Made by a program: the position numbers and the translations under genes. 64,000 bases of DNA from Colius striatus. Its lineage: Eukaryota > Chordata > Aves > Coliiformes > Coliidae. The notes beneath the pieces were generated by a model, which was not told where the DNA came from, made no database searches, and worked only from the letters and a program-made list of their open reading frames with translations. Positions 26,501 through 41,500 of the stretch are shown here, one piece after another. The stretch spans positions 179,581,770-179,645,769 of the forward strand of contig NC_084759.1 of the NCBI RefSeq assembly GCF_028858725.1. Reading direction: 5' to 3'. The number at the start of each line of letters is the position of its first letter. Position 1 is the first letter of the stretch.

Positions 26501-29500
26501 ATAAATCAAATGATTCTCCCTCTGTGTGTACAACATAAATCCTGTTGCTAAGCTATGCCTAGCTGTCAGGAAGCAACTTTGCTTCCCTGTAGCCAGTGCA
26601 ATTTTTGCTGTCGCTTTACTGGCTGTGAAAACAAAGGCCAGGTCCAACACAACAAACACCTGCAGAGAAACAATGAGTGCCCACAGATCTCATCCATATC
26701 AATGCAAGCTGATAGTAGTTTGAATTGCGTGCTTATAGCCTTTAGTGGGGAAGACAGGAAAAATCTAAAAAGAATGTCACTTACTTAAAATGTGAATTAT
26801 TATATCACTTCTAATGACTTCTCTATAAGGAGCAATTTTTTTCTGTAGGTCTTAATTTACGCGTTTTTGAACCAGTCGTCCACCTCTGTTACTGCAAATT
26901 GCCTTCTCATTTTTAAATATTAATCTTTTCCCCTTCTATTTTTTCCCGTGCCTTTCATTTGAATTGATATAACATTATCTCTGCCGCCTAAATGCTTAAT
27001 TCAGAAGGAGGATGCTAAATTTATACTCTGTTAAAAGAACCTCGACATCAACTGTCACCAACTTTTTAAAATTCAGTCTTTATTGGGATTGTCAGACTAA
27101 ACCAGACAGAAGATCCTGCTGGTCTAGCATCTGATCTCTGACACTGGCCAGCATTATATACTTCAGCGAAAAATGTAAAGTTCTTCTAGGAAAATACTCG
27201 TGGTAATTTACACTGCCCTATTAAATTTCCTCTTAGCTTTTTGTTGTTAGAAGCTGTCCTTGAAGAACAAGGTTTAACGGTCCCCCAACAGTTCTTTTTC
27301 ACTGTTAATTGCAAAAATGCTGAATATTCTTGCTATCTGTATAAATGTCATGTCACTCTTGAATTCTGGTACATGCATAGCCTCTGCATACTTCTCACTC
27401 TTCTACTCACACCGAGTTATACTTTCCCCTGTCAGCAGTTGCTAAAACCTGCATTTCATCCTGAAAATGTTGCTAGAGCCAGGTCCTTGTTTTCAGTAAA
27501 TCTATGGGGTTTTTAAGGTAAATCTTTACTGCTTCAAATAGTATTTTATTACTGTTTGAAGATTTGACTTAGTGTTACATCTTGTTCCAAATTTTCTTCT
27601 GCCCTTTTGCATTTTTTCCCCCTCCTGCTTCCATAAGCCTAGACACTATGTAGGTAGGGGCTTAGCCATGAAAAAGACACATTAAAGCTTTTGGGTGCTA
27701 ATAGCGTGTCTGCAAAAGCCCCAGAGTAGTAGTCATGACACGTATAGTGTATGTGCTGAGTTAGTCACCCCAAAGTAATGATCCCAAAGCCACATGGGTA
27801 CAGCAGGGAACCTTCTACTACTACCCAGTGGGAGAAAAAAAAAAAGTGTCTCAAAGCTTTTATTTGAATGTAGATGGCTACCTGCAGGGTTTCATCAGGT
27901 GGGTGCAACTCTTGGGAAAGTGGGATAGCACCTTTTGCTGCTAGAAGGAGCCCTCATCTACTTCTTAGAGGAATGGAGATTAACATATTTTTTTCTGTCA
28001 AGAAGCATTCCTGGAAGAAGGGGAGATGTTGATATCCATGTCTAAAGTAATAGTGCACTGGCAGCTAGACCTCTCATCAAAGATGATGTGACACTTCTAA
28101 CTTCTATCACATCCTGGTGAGATTAAAAACCACACTGCACACACACCGAGTAAGTACCCAAATTACTAGAATTCAGACCATTTTAGGAGAAACAGGAGAG
28201 CAGATTTTCCTACTGCTCTTGAAGATGGATGTACAAATAGGACCCTTACTCTATCTGGAGAAAAACAAAACCGGATTCTGTCCCCTGTGTTCCCTACTCA
28301 GTGATTATTTTTTGGTTGTGACTACCACCTTTTCAGTGTAAAATGTAAGCGTAGTCTTTGAATAAGGATGCTGAGGAGTACTAGTTTTAGGAATCATTAA
28401 ATGAACAAGTACAGAGATGTATCAAGCTAGATGTCTATGGGAATGTGCCAGGATGGGGTTTACCTTATCTAGCCATAATTTTCTAAGCGTATGTGTTCAG
28501 ACAGTTGTGTAGATTATCCTTGTCATCAGTGGACAGAGACTGGTGCTTCCTAAGGGAGATTTGTTCCCTCTGTCATGGACATCACAAGTGAGATGGAGTG
28601 ACATATCCTTCAAAGGAGCTTCTCTGCCTGACTTACCATAAAGGGAACCTACAGGGACTATCTTAGGCTAGAACCATAACTTAAATTAGATGGGTTAATC
28701 TCACCTTGTAACTCTAAATTCAAACTGGAATGTAGATACTGAGTTTTAGTGGCTGGAGCTCTAACAGTGTGTGGCCTGAGCCCCTCAGTTTGACTTCTGT
28801 TGTGATTAGAGTTAAATTTGTCCTTAACTCTTGTTTTAGTAATATCTAGAGCTCTACTGCACAAGTTTCTTTTCACAAACACAAAATAGGCAATAGATAG
28901 CAATGATAATACAGCCTCACAGCCTGGATCCACAGTGCAGAGCCTGTAATATAACTTCTTCCATGTGAACTTTTATAAAGATTGCTGGTTTATAGTCCAC
29001 TATTTATCCACATCTGTCCTTCAAACACCCAAGTACAGGGAAATTCAATGTAACAGCTATTTTCCTTATTTTACTTTTACATCATAAATATCTGTCCTCA
29101 TTATTCTAGTAGGAAATCTAAAATTAACCTAAAGTAAGGATACTGATACTGCAGTCTTTTAGGATCACTAAGATCATAAAGAATAGATTGCTGTGATGTG
29201 AAGATACTGACACTACTGATGCATGAACTACAGAAAGGTGTCAAACATGTATGTACATCTTAAAGTCAGAAATACTTCCTAAAAGCCAATATTAGCCCCC
29301 TCATCAAACACTAGCAATTAGAAGGTGATTGTCTAGTTAGTAGGTTTTTTGACTGATTGGGTTTTTTTCTTCATATTTCTCTGAGAAGTTCCTAGCTCAC
29401 TACCAGTATTTTATAAGCAGAATTTTATTTATAGTATTAATTTTTGTCTTATATATTAATTATCTAATTTGTGTCTTGTGGAGGGTGGTCTAAATGTGTC

Positions 29501-32500
29501 TACATTGTGTAGAGAGAGACACAAAATTTGTGATGTGTTTACTTTTATTTCTAAGTGATCCAAGCATTCTGACAACAATGCCAGCTAGAAAAATATATCA
29601 GTGTATGCAGTTCCCCACCAGTTTAAGTACCTCTATAGCTGCAGAAGCTTATCTGCATTTTCTCCTTCAGCTGAGTGGGGCACATATATCAGGAACTTAA
29701 GAATTTCAACCAGTTTAAAAAAAAATACTTAGTGGCAAGGGGCCACAAAGGAGGACAGACCTCAGGAGGACAGAGCCAGGCTGTTCTCAGTGATGTCCAA
29801 TGATAGGACAAGGGGCAATGGGTACAAGCTGGAACATAAGAGGTTCCAAAGAAATATAAGGAAGAATTTCTTCACTGTGAGGGTGAGAGAGCACTGGAAC
29901 AGGCTGCCCAGATGGGTTGTTGAGTCTCCTCCTCTGGAGACATTCAAAACCCACCTGGACGAGTTCCTGTGTGACCTACTCTAGGTGGTCTGCTCTGGCA
30001 GGGGAGTTGGACTAGATGATCTTTCAAGGTCCCTTCTAATCCTGAAGATTCTGTGATTCATATGATTAATTCTTGATGGAATTATCATTGCCTTAGACTG
30101 AGTGATAAAAGAAAGCAGGAATGAAAACAGGTTATCACTAAAATTTTCCATTTAGAAAGAACAAATGGAAAGTTCAGTGACTGCTTGGTAGGATCGAGAA
30201 GACTAAAAATTTACTGGACATCACTTGAAGGCATTCAGAAGTACCAAAGTTATGTGGAATTGGCATCTCAAAGAGAGAAAATAAATGTTAAACTTGAACC
30301 ATAGAAATGTGAGGAGTAGATAGAAAAAGATAAGTGATGAGAGAAAAAAAATAGTCAAGAAACAATATTTCTTTGACTTCAGAAAGGCTTAGGATAAAAT
30401 AAGACATGTCAAGGCTTTGGAATTACTCTTACTAAGTTAAAAAGGATTTTTTTCTAGAACTGAGGTTGATAACTCAGGATATCAAGACTTCAGATAATCT
30501 ATGTATAACCTCACAATCAGAAGACTTCCAAACTTGTCTACTACAGTGCTAGTAGTGGAGCATAATCTTATAGGAACAGAGATCTTACAGGGCACATGGA
30601 CAGGAAGAGAAATATAGAAAATTACATTTCATCCAGTCTGAGAGCAGAATTCAGTATTTAAATATGCCCCAATTAAGAGAAGCAGATAATCCCCAACTCA
30701 AAGTACTGAAACACCCAACAGAGGAAATTGCATATTGGTTTAAAATCCTTTCCATTCAAATCTATTCAAAATGGTCTTGATACTACTGTAACACTATCAG
30801 AAGAGTGGGAAAAGTAGTAGCTATTTTTAGGAGGGAAAAAAAAGAAGTATTGTCAGGTCAACAACGGGCCCAGATGTCTTTGAATTTTTCCAAATAGATT
30901 TAGAACAAAGATTAAATGAGAGAAGAAATACATATGAATAGAAAGTGGCATAAAAATACCAGACTCATCTGATAATATCTATCTTTGCTAAGATTACTGT
31001 ATTTCCCTTGTCTAAAAATCAGTTATCTAGTCTATCTGGACTTCATTATAGCATTTGTTGTGCAGCCACATGGGAAATTTATTAATTAAACTGGAGAAGA
31101 GGGATTTGAGTACAAGAGCTGGGTGGTGGGAGAGGGGCCTGGTGCCAAGCAGGGCCCCATGAGCTGGGCTGCACAGAGCTCATAGACATCGCCGGGGAAT
31201 TGGAGAGGACCAGTTGTGTAATCAGACTCACTCGGTTATGTTATTATGGACCGAGGCACAAAAAGTCAAAGTTAAATTAAATCTGTGGCAGAGAGGAAGG
31301 TGAGAGACATCACCAACACAGAGGAGGATTGACGGAAACGGGATGCCTGGAGGATTAGAATAATAGATAAGGAATGAAATTCAAAATTATAAAGTGCCAG
31401 GTTATACATTTAGGGACTAGAAAGAGTTTCTGCCACAAAATGAGGGGTTGGAAACTGGAAAAAAAACAGGCAAACAAATAAAATCTGAGGGTTTTTTTGG
31501 TCAGGAAATGTTTCCAAGTTACCATTGTGAGATGGCCATGGCAAAAGGGGGAGTTTTGCAATAATGTGTTGGAGAAGGTATTGCCAGCAATGAAAGGTCT
31601 CCAAGAAATATTCATGTTGCAGCACCAGGAACTAAGAAGAACTCCTCTGGAACATTTGTATATGGTATTAAAGAGAGATTATTTCAAATTGGAAAGGGGC
31701 AAAAGAGGACTACGCGAAAACTGTCATGTTGAAAAATCTATATTAACCAAAGAGACAAATTGAGTATTTCTATTTTCAGCCTAGTAAAATAAAGTCCAAG
31801 AGGACAAATAAATGTCCTCTATTAATATAGCAAAGGGGCAAATACTGAGAAGGCAGAAAAGATGTTAAGCACCAAGTTGCTGTTAATGTATTAATAGAAA
31901 GAGTTCACAAAAACATTTGTTGTGGAAACTTAAAAGATCTGTTAGCATTAGAAAAGGATATCCTGTAATTTTTCAATGCAAGTACCAGACACAAGAAACT
32001 GAGAAGGTCTCAGTATGGAAACATAGATATATTTTTGTGAACAGGATTATGCAACACACTTCCCAAGGAGTATAGTCCCATAGTGTTAGTCCAACCCTAT
32101 TTCAAATGCTCCTATGCAGCTACATGCCCCGAGAGCTATGCTTTAAGGAGCATGCATTTCACTATGGAACAGCAGGTGCTTTGCTCTGGTATGAAATAGG
32201 TTTGAGACTATAGCCAGGAGCTACTAATCTCTTCATAATGTGTGAGGTTTTTATAGGCTGCAGTAGTTTTAATTCACACACCAATATTTTATAAAAATTG
32301 TGTCTATATGTTTGTGTAACCCACAGCACCTTTTACTATGTATATATTCTTATGCTAGATCTTACTACTTAAATCACAAGATTTTCATTTTACAGAATAT
32401 GGGAAAGGGCTAAATTTGTTGGAGTATAGAGTATGGAAAAATGAAAACATACCTGTAAAACTCTTGAAATTAATGCATTCTGAGCAATTTTATACTATCA

Positions 32501-35500
32501 ACCTCATATTTAAAAGAAACATGGGAATATATTATTTAGTCTGAAATTTTGAGAAGTACAGGAATGCCAAAGAATTCAATGATATATTTTTCAAATGCGT
32601 AGTTAAACACATGTAAGTAGGAAAAAAGTTTTCAATATAATTTTATTTAAAAATCTGGGTAGGCTTAAGAACACAGAATCTTTCATGGTTCTGTTTTTTA
32701 CTTAAAGATGGATTCAAAAGCAAAACAATTCACTTCTACTCTGAAGAGGAGGTAAAGCTAGAATACCCTATGGATCTGGAAAAGCTGAAGCTGAGAACCA
32801 AACAGTAATTCTATTTTAATTTCAGGTCAGATTTCTAAACTAAGAGGAGCCTAAGAGAGTGACAACCTTCAATACAACTAGTGGTTTTGGATCTAGTGCC
32901 AAAAATAGACAGCCTTGCTGCAAAATGATGCCACTGGGATGTAAACAACTTACAAGATCCTTGAAAAGAATTAGTTAATTGTGTCAGCAAAGTTTTACTG
33001 AGAAGTAGAAGAGCAAAAAGTAAAGGAGTGCAGGTAAGTGTTCAGGTTTGAAGTGGCTCTTGAGCCAAACAGGCACCTAGCACAAAACTCTAACACCACC
33101 AAGCCGGGAAGAGGAGAGGATCATGGGGAGGAAAAGGCTGGCAACTTGTCATTATTTTTGCCTGGGAAGAGAAGAGGAGCATGGGGAGGAAAAGGCTGGC
33201 AACTTGTAATTATTTTTTCATCATTAGTAGCAGATGTCACGTCAAAAGGAAAAAGAGGAGGAAATAGTAACATATCCTTAAGAAAATCGAAACAATAACA
33301 AGTCATTTTTTAAAAACTGAGTGTACATTGCAAGCAGAAAGCCTGCAAAGCATTTGGAGAAGTTGGGTTAGAAGAACATTGATGAGCAACTACATAAAGG
33401 ATTTCCCACACATAGTTCTGAACTTCAGTAGTAGTGTATGCAATGTCATTCAAAACCCATGAATGTATGACAAAAATAAATTTCCAAGGAAGAAAGAACT
33501 ACAGAAAGTAGTAAGAAAGACTACATATGTACAAAGTTCTAAGCAGAGCTTTAAAGTTCCATTAAATTGTTTGTAAGACATGGTAGAGTAAGAATTCAAC
33601 ACACTTTTTAAACTAACACAATCTTCCCTGAACAGTTGGCTCACTGGAAAATCACATTTAAAATATTGCTCTATTTATTCTGGTCTTAAAATAGCTGTGA
33701 CATAAGGAGGGAAATAACCAGCAAAACCAATTCACTGACAGAAGAAAATGTAAGAAGGTTAAAAAAAAACAACTGGTACTATTAAAAAAAAAAAAAAGGT
33801 GAAAAGCTTGATTCTAGTCTCATTATCATGATGAGACCTCCAGTGAAGACACATCCCACCCTAGGATCTAGGATCTAGATCCAAATCATGTCCTGACCTC
33901 TCTGTCTTTATACAACAACTTGTGAAAAGGGTTCAGGATCTGCCAAGGATCCTGGTGTATGGATCTGCAAAGTGCAGCCTTTGAGTTCTCTTATGGTAGG
34001 ATCTCCTTAGTTCTATTTTATACTGTCTTCCTCACTGAATATATGAAATAAATATTTAATGAGCAAAGACAAACTCATTATTTGCCTCTATAAGGCTCAG
34101 TCCAAAACTCGCTATAGGGACAAGTCTCCCAATGTTTTACACTGATGCCCATGTTATTGACTGTTAGAGTTATAGTCTTATAATACAATCACTTAATGAT
34201 TTTCAATCACACACGATTCCAGCACCCTATAAATATTAGTCTCAAGCCCTGGCGCTAACGGATAATTCACAGCCTAGCTCAGGAAGAGAAGTTACAAGCT
34301 TAGCTTGAAGCCACCTTTGTGATTTCCAGGGCCTCACCTCACTGTGCCTAAGCACAAGAGAGGACCTGTAAGGTGTCGTGGAGATGACAGGGAGGCTGAA
34401 TATTACCTGTCTGTGCACTGGAGTAAAAGGACATATACTTTATTTCTCCTCTGGAGAATTTATAACATGGGAGATTGTAACTGATGGAGGCATGTCAGCC
34501 TCCTCACCAAGTAATGCTTGACTTCTTATTTCTGGGCATTTATAAACAGACTACAAAATGTCTTCAGCAGAGCCACGTGTGGTGGCAAACCTGTATGTGC
34601 AGCCTCCTGTGTGTTGCAGAGAGAAGCCATTAAGCAGCGCTCAGCTTTCTGGGACTAGACAGGTACTATGCACAGACTCCAGCTCGCGGCAGTGCCTCAG
34701 ACAGCCAGGCTGGTGAGCAGCAGCGTCTGGCCTTGTCCGGAGGTCTGCCTGCAAAATTTACATGCTCAGGCTTTGAGCTCACTGCAGCTAAAGGAGAGAA
34801 AGCTAAGGAACAAAATCATTGTTATTGCTTATTTCTGATTTGTTTACCTATGCATTTGGTCTAAACGAAGGAAGAATATTATTTTTATGAACGGTATGCT
34901 CTCATTTAGAATTGACACTAATGAATGCAAGACCCTTTCCCTCTCTTGTTTGTACCATCAAATTAATTAGCTCTATTGTGACATCAGTATTTTTCCCAAG
35001 CAGTTCAAGGCTTGAAGATTTTCCTTTATTTTTCTAAAGGGCATCTTCAGTGTCCTTTATCTACCATAAGAATCATGCATCACTTGGATTTTTTGCAACT
35101 AATGCTGTTTATTATAAAAACTGATTGTGATGTGAAGATTGTTATACTGTGTGGCAAATTGCCCAAACAATTACTGTAAATGCACGAGCCATAAACTGTA
35201 CTGCCAAGGACACTGGTAGGTTAGCTCCTATAAAAGAAACAATTAGAGTCTGAGGTGAAAATAATAGAGATGAGATGACAGTTATTGAAAAGGCAGAACA
35301 TCCAGTTTAATGTTGTAAATATAGGTTTGTGGATTACACTGATGGTTTTAAAGTGTTCATGGCTTATTGAATGGAATAGAATATTACATACTTTAGAACG
35401 GGGCCATAATTATTATTCCTTTTTAATTGTGATGTCTGATGCATTTGCGAGCAGTTGTTGAGAACATTCTCACATTATAGTGATTCTAGTTCTAAATTAT

Positions 35501-38500
35501 CATCCTGCTCCCAGGGTTGGGTTTTTTTATTATTATTATTTTACTTTTTTAGCATTTTGTTGTTCAATGTCTGTTCTGAACAAAGTATTTTCTCTTGAGG
35601 AACTTAGAGTGCTTAGAGGGTTACAGCAATAATTATTTCAGTTTCAGCCTACACACTTCACTGCTTTAAATCATCATTAGAAGTTTCATCCCTCAGCAAC
35701 TCCTGCTGAGACAGTCTTAAACTCCTAGAAACCATTAGATAAGAATAGCTTATCTTTGTAACAATTTGTGTATAAAGGTATTGATAAGAATTTGCTGGAA
35801 ATTAAGGGAATGCAATTTTTTTTTTTCTTGAGAATCATCTAGATACAGACTAAGGCTTTTTTAGAATTGCTCAAGAACTTCAAACATTCAAACCAGATTT
35901 GCAGCATAGGATTATTAGGGTGCATAAAAGAAGATGTGCACCCTACAAAAAGACATGTCGTCAAACTCTATGGTGGAGATGAAGAAAATAAAATAAAAAA
36001 CTACATTACTGCATGAGAAAATTAAATGGTTCTCTCCTCTTTTAAGATAGGCCACAGAGATAAAACCCAATTAAATAAAAGTCAAATATTAGACCCTGGA
36101 GAGAGCACTAAACAACTGGACATAGAATTATAACTGATTGAGAAGGGCACATAAATTCAGAACTGGAGGGAGTTTTCCCAGGGTTTGAAGGAGTGGATAA
36201 AGTGAGTAGCAGAGCAAAGACTGCAACCAGCCAAAGGCGATCGGTGTCAACACTGCAGCATGTGTGAACTCTGAAGTACCAAATCCATTAGCAAGAGTGG
36301 GGGGGAAGCAGTAAAGTGGTTCGGAAAGAAAGTTGTAAGGAAACTAAGTACTCAGCTGTACCACCTTTCAGGGAAATGCTCTGAGTCATTTTCAAGCTTT
36401 TACATACTGTTAAGAGAAGCTGAACTTAATGTGAGGTAGGAGTCTCAGACCTGTGTTGGAAATTCATGATGCCAGGATGAAGTTCAGGGAGGTGCTGGGG
36501 AGCAGAGTTCGGGAGGTGGCTGGGCTGTGAGCCTAGGCAGCTGGCTGTGTCCTTGGGCTGAAATAACTGCCAACTATGAGAACTTGAGGTACAGTCCTTG
36601 GAAGTACAGCTTAGGTACAGCAGAAACCAATAGCTACACAAACTATGGACAGACCAAGACTATAAAGGGCAGCATGAGCACAGTGTGGAGAACCACTGCC
36701 CATGCTGACAACAAAGCAGAGAGTGACTGAAGCTCAACAACTACTATCCTCCTCAGATCTGAGCACCTAACATGTATACCTGAATTTCTACTTGCCAGAG
36801 GGCTTTAGCTGAAAAGATAGCCACCTCCTACCTAGGAGCATTTTGGCTTCAAATGATCCATCCTTGTGGAGTTGTCACATCACATATGCCTGAACTACGA
36901 AGTTGCTAGCAAATAACGTGTGTCAGTATCATTGCCTTCTATTTACATGTTTATTATTTTTGAGAGGTATTTAAAAAACAGAAGCACAACAGAAAAATAA
37001 TTTAAATGATTCAGTAAAAAAGAAATTGAATTATTAGATTCCAAACTGATTGAGATTACCCAGGAAAAAAATCTGAAATTAAACCAGAAACTGCAAAGAA
37101 AATCAATAGCCATAAATGACTAGCTGTGTGAAGCAGAAATTACTGAATAATATTTTAAAATATTGTGCCATTGCAAGTGATCCTATTGGAATGAAGCTGT
37201 AAGTAAAATTAGAGCCCTTATTACAAATCAAGGCAAGACTAATTTTCTTATATGACCTTCCACTACCAGCAGTGTTAAAGAAATCTCAATCCAGTTCTTA
37301 GTAAATAGGTGTCACCAAACAAACAGGACTGACACTAATTAGCTCCCTTGTTGATAGTCAGAATAGAGGACAGAGGCAAGGAGATGGAGTGACGTGCTCA
37401 TCATTAGAGCGGTAGTGAGGATATTTGCACTCTGGCATAGCAATGGAGGCTTGCACTGCAGCTACCATTTTGAAACTACACTGTGAATAGAAGACTGCAT
37501 TATCAGGAGAGTCAGTCTAGCAACCTCACAAACATTTTGCATTAAATTAGAGCCACAAGATACCTCTATTTAAATGTCTGAAATCTGAGGAAGAGAATAT
37601 TCCCTACCTTGAGGAAATTTACCCTAGTTTTGGTCATCATATCTAAGAAAAGGGGCTGATATAAGAAGAAGAGAAAAAGTGGGCCTGCAAAAGGACTGTA
37701 AAGGAATTTCAGTAGCTTCTAAACAAGGAGAAATTGGAAAGAAAGTTTGAAAAGCAAAGTGAAAAAAGATGTTCAGAATAAGCGGTATATAGTATGATGA
37801 TTAGCAGTATCAAGGGGGACAATTGATCAAGAGAGCAGCTGTGAGGGAATTTGAGTGTTTTTTTCCTGAAAAGACAATTCCCAGCAGGATTCAGGCAATG
37901 TTTGTAATAAACCTATTTTTATTAATATTATTGGATTGGTGCTATCCAGAGGATTATATTTTCCAATTACTAATATTTTCATTTTTCTGTCTTAGTTTAT
38001 GATTGAAGCAGGGACATAGGTGGCACAGAACAAAACGCACTGGCCTGGTTTGGGATGAGAATAATCATAGCCTCCAAGCAAACAGAGTCCCAAGAAATTA
38101 GTCTTTATTTCTAGCTCATTAAAAAAGACCTTGAGTTTTAATGGTAAAACATTCGTACAATGCTTTTAAAAAATATACACGTGCATCTGTCCATTTGAAA
38201 ATTTAGCAACATACAGTCTGAAGCAGGAGCTTGATACCAATTTAGTCTCAGCCTCAAACTTTAATATAGCCCTGCCTAACCCCAAATCCCATGATTATAG
38301 CTGTGAAGGCTGTGGAAAAACCCATGCATAGTAAGTCAGTTACACCTCAATTAAGCTACAGCAGTTATGAACAGGAAGATTGCAACTTTTTTCAGATAAT
38401 TTTACATCTCTATCACAATTGTCATGTCTTGTTACGATAGTGACATAACAATGTTGAAAAGAAACCAGTTCAAAAGTCTTGTTACACAGCTTTTTTACAC

Positions 38501-41500
38501 ACAGATTGATCAGAAAATGGCATATTCCTTTGACAGAATATGCTAACCACTTCAGAAACAGATAATTTCTTTAGGAAAGATTCCTCTGGACAGGACTAAA
38601 AGATCTATTGACAGCTCCATCATGAATTAGCAATTCAGGACGTTATTGTTGGCATCCCTATCTCTAGGGTCAAAAAGAGGAAAAGGTGAGTCAGGAGTCA
38701 GGTTTCCTGAGGGCTAGGCTTGGCCTTATGTCAAAGTATAAGCTTCTTAAATTGCTATTTTGTCTGGAAGGGGCATGATCAAATATAAAAATGGTGTTAC
38801 AGGCAGGAATTGAGGGTAGAGCCCCTCTGTTCTTCTCTTGTTTATTTCCCCCACTGTTTTAAAAGATGGAAGAAGAGAAAAGCAAGACTTGCACTTCTCT
38901 CAAGTTGTGTCTATTTTGCATATATCTGAGAGGAAAAAAAAAAAACTTAGGGGGGAAAAAAAACCCTTAGCCTATGTGGTACCTGGTCTTTCCCTGGATC
39001 TCATATGGGGAGTGGAGAGACTGTGGATAGCTAGATGGAAGTCAGGTGAGACTAAGACACACTCCTGGGGGGAGAAACAGAATGGTTGACCACAAAAAGC
39101 CTTAGTCAGTCATTCTTGAGAGAGGACAACTATGATTTAAAACTTGGAAGCAGTTGTAAATTCAGTAAGTATCTCATAAGGATACAATCCCCAGGTGTTA
39201 TCATAACAAGAAGATATTTTTATAAACTTTTCACATCCTACCTTACTTCCACACAGCAAGAAGGTATCTGTGTGATAGATATCAATACTTATATCAAGAA
39301 GACCTGAAATAAAATCTAAGAGATGCTGGTGCAGAGTTACTAGGGTATACGGGAAGACAGAACAACCGACAAACTCACCAATCCTCTATCACAATATTAA
39401 GTGATCCAGACTTGAACATCTTACTGTCCAGCCACCATAAACATTATTGCACAGACAATAATTATGCATTAAAGTAAAATGTAAATGCAAGTCACCTGGC
39501 GCACCTAAGTGCAAGGTAAGAAAAATCTGCCAGCTTAACCTAACTCACATTCAAGTGTGTAGCTCAGTGTTCGTCAGAGCTCTTTAGGACTGTTATTAGT
39601 AAACAGCAATAATAAATCTTTGGGTTTAGTGTCAGAGTATCAGTTGGTTTCATAGATCAGGAAGAGAGTAGAGAGATAGTTAGAAAACCAAGTCCCCCAT
39701 TAGGCTTTGGCATATCAACTTGAATTTTCTTGTGTGTCACTGAAGGTCTAGGGATCAAATAGCCACTTCTGACATGTTCCTGTGTTGCTTAAAAGGTCTT
39801 ATGTCTTATTTTGCCCTAAGGCAGGGACTGCATTTAACTTGCAAAGTATTTGTTTGGACTATTTTTTCTACCTTTCCTAACTGAGAGATAATCCCTATTT
39901 CAACTTTGAAATATGATGGGCAGTTGGTTCCTTGGACTTACACTGTAGCTGAATCAATTGCTTTAATTTCAGAGCTACAATGTTGTGACTGGATTATGGT
40001 TTAAAGTTCATAATCAGAATAAACAGATCAAATGACACTGGTAGTGAATGCATTGATTAAATATGACTCCAATGTTCTCAGTTAATGTTTCACTGACTTT
40101 AGAAGTCTTTTCAAGACTAACATTTAGCTAAGTCACAGTGAGTGTAATGGAATAATTTTTTTTCTAACTGAGCATTTATGAACTGCAATACCTGAATAGT
40201 GGATAGGAGACAGAGTGTTGGAATTGTCATTTACAGCCTGTTTCAATTTGCAAAACAGATATTTCCCTAAACAAAACATTAAGCAATGAAATGCAGGAGT
40301 TCATTTAGCAATGTATTTCTATTTGTCTGAAAGTTCTTGATCGGTTCTTGATCCTGTAAATTAATATTCAAGGATAGTTTTACACATGCAGAGTTCTATA
40401 AAGTTTGGTGAGACTTCCGATGCTCATAAAATGATTTCTTGTTCCTTTTGCAGGATCAAGACAGTTGCTGCATTAAAAAGCTCTAAGAGTCAATTGTAAT
40501 AGCATTACAGTATTGGAATATTGAAATAAACTGATGAAATTGCAGTAATGGCAAAAAAAGATATATCTTACAGGCATAAAAACAAGCAATGCACATATAA
40601 TTACAAATGCTTATCATGTGGTCGGGAAAGGATACTCAGATTGCAAAGTATCAGTTTTATACAGTTTAATGCAAACAAGTGAAAAAGCTTTGTAGTAGCC
40701 AACATTTCCCACACATTAGAGCACAAATTTCTGTCCCATAAAATTGGTAAGAGCAGTTTCTAAGGCAGATCATGGAAGTGAATGAGCAACCACCAATACT
40801 AATAAGACCCAGAGTAAATGATATGCTAAGTTTGCCATAGAAGCAACATGATCTTTTAATATGTTGTTATCTAAAAGTTTAGAAGTTTCTTTTAATATTT
40901 CCAGTGCAATAAACAGACAGGACAAGAATAGCACAGTTCATAATCACTGAAAGCAAAAATAAGACAGTTTTTCAGTCTTTAAGTACTCTCCATTTAGGAC
41001 TATGGTTAGCAGATATCTGATTGCTCTGTGCATGTCATTCTCATCTATATCTTCCTCGTGTTTCTTTGACGTTTCTGTAATAACATTCAAAGCCTTATGT
41101 CATCAACTTAGAAGTCTATCTTTAGTGGATTTAGTATATTTCATGTTTCAAATAGCAAGTATGACCAAATTTTTAAATACTATGATTAGGCATATATTAA
41201 AAAAGACCACTGAGTGTAGTTCTTGGTCAAGTGGGATTGTTCCCTGTAGAATTTTTTTCAAGTGGTTTCTCAGCTTATTTTAAATGTCCTTGGAGAGTAA
41301 GACTGAAGCAATTTCCTTACAAGGTAGTGCTAGAGTCACTATAAGGAAGTACTCCTAATACTCAGCCTCAGTTTCACAACTTGCTTTTACCCCACTTGTC
41401 TGAATAATACATTTTAGATCATCTTATATAACTATTCTGAGTCTGACATATATATCTATATATATATATACTGTTAATCACGGACTTCAGCTACCTGGAG

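Noticed and set aside
33038-33298. 86-codon plus-strand open frame with internal repetition
   Set aside because: The repetition is only the 58 bp tandem DNA duplication read in frame.
37561-37850. Possible decayed CR1 copy
   Set aside because: Only one phrase (TAGTTTTGGTCATCATATCT and following bases) resembles CR1; too weak to call.
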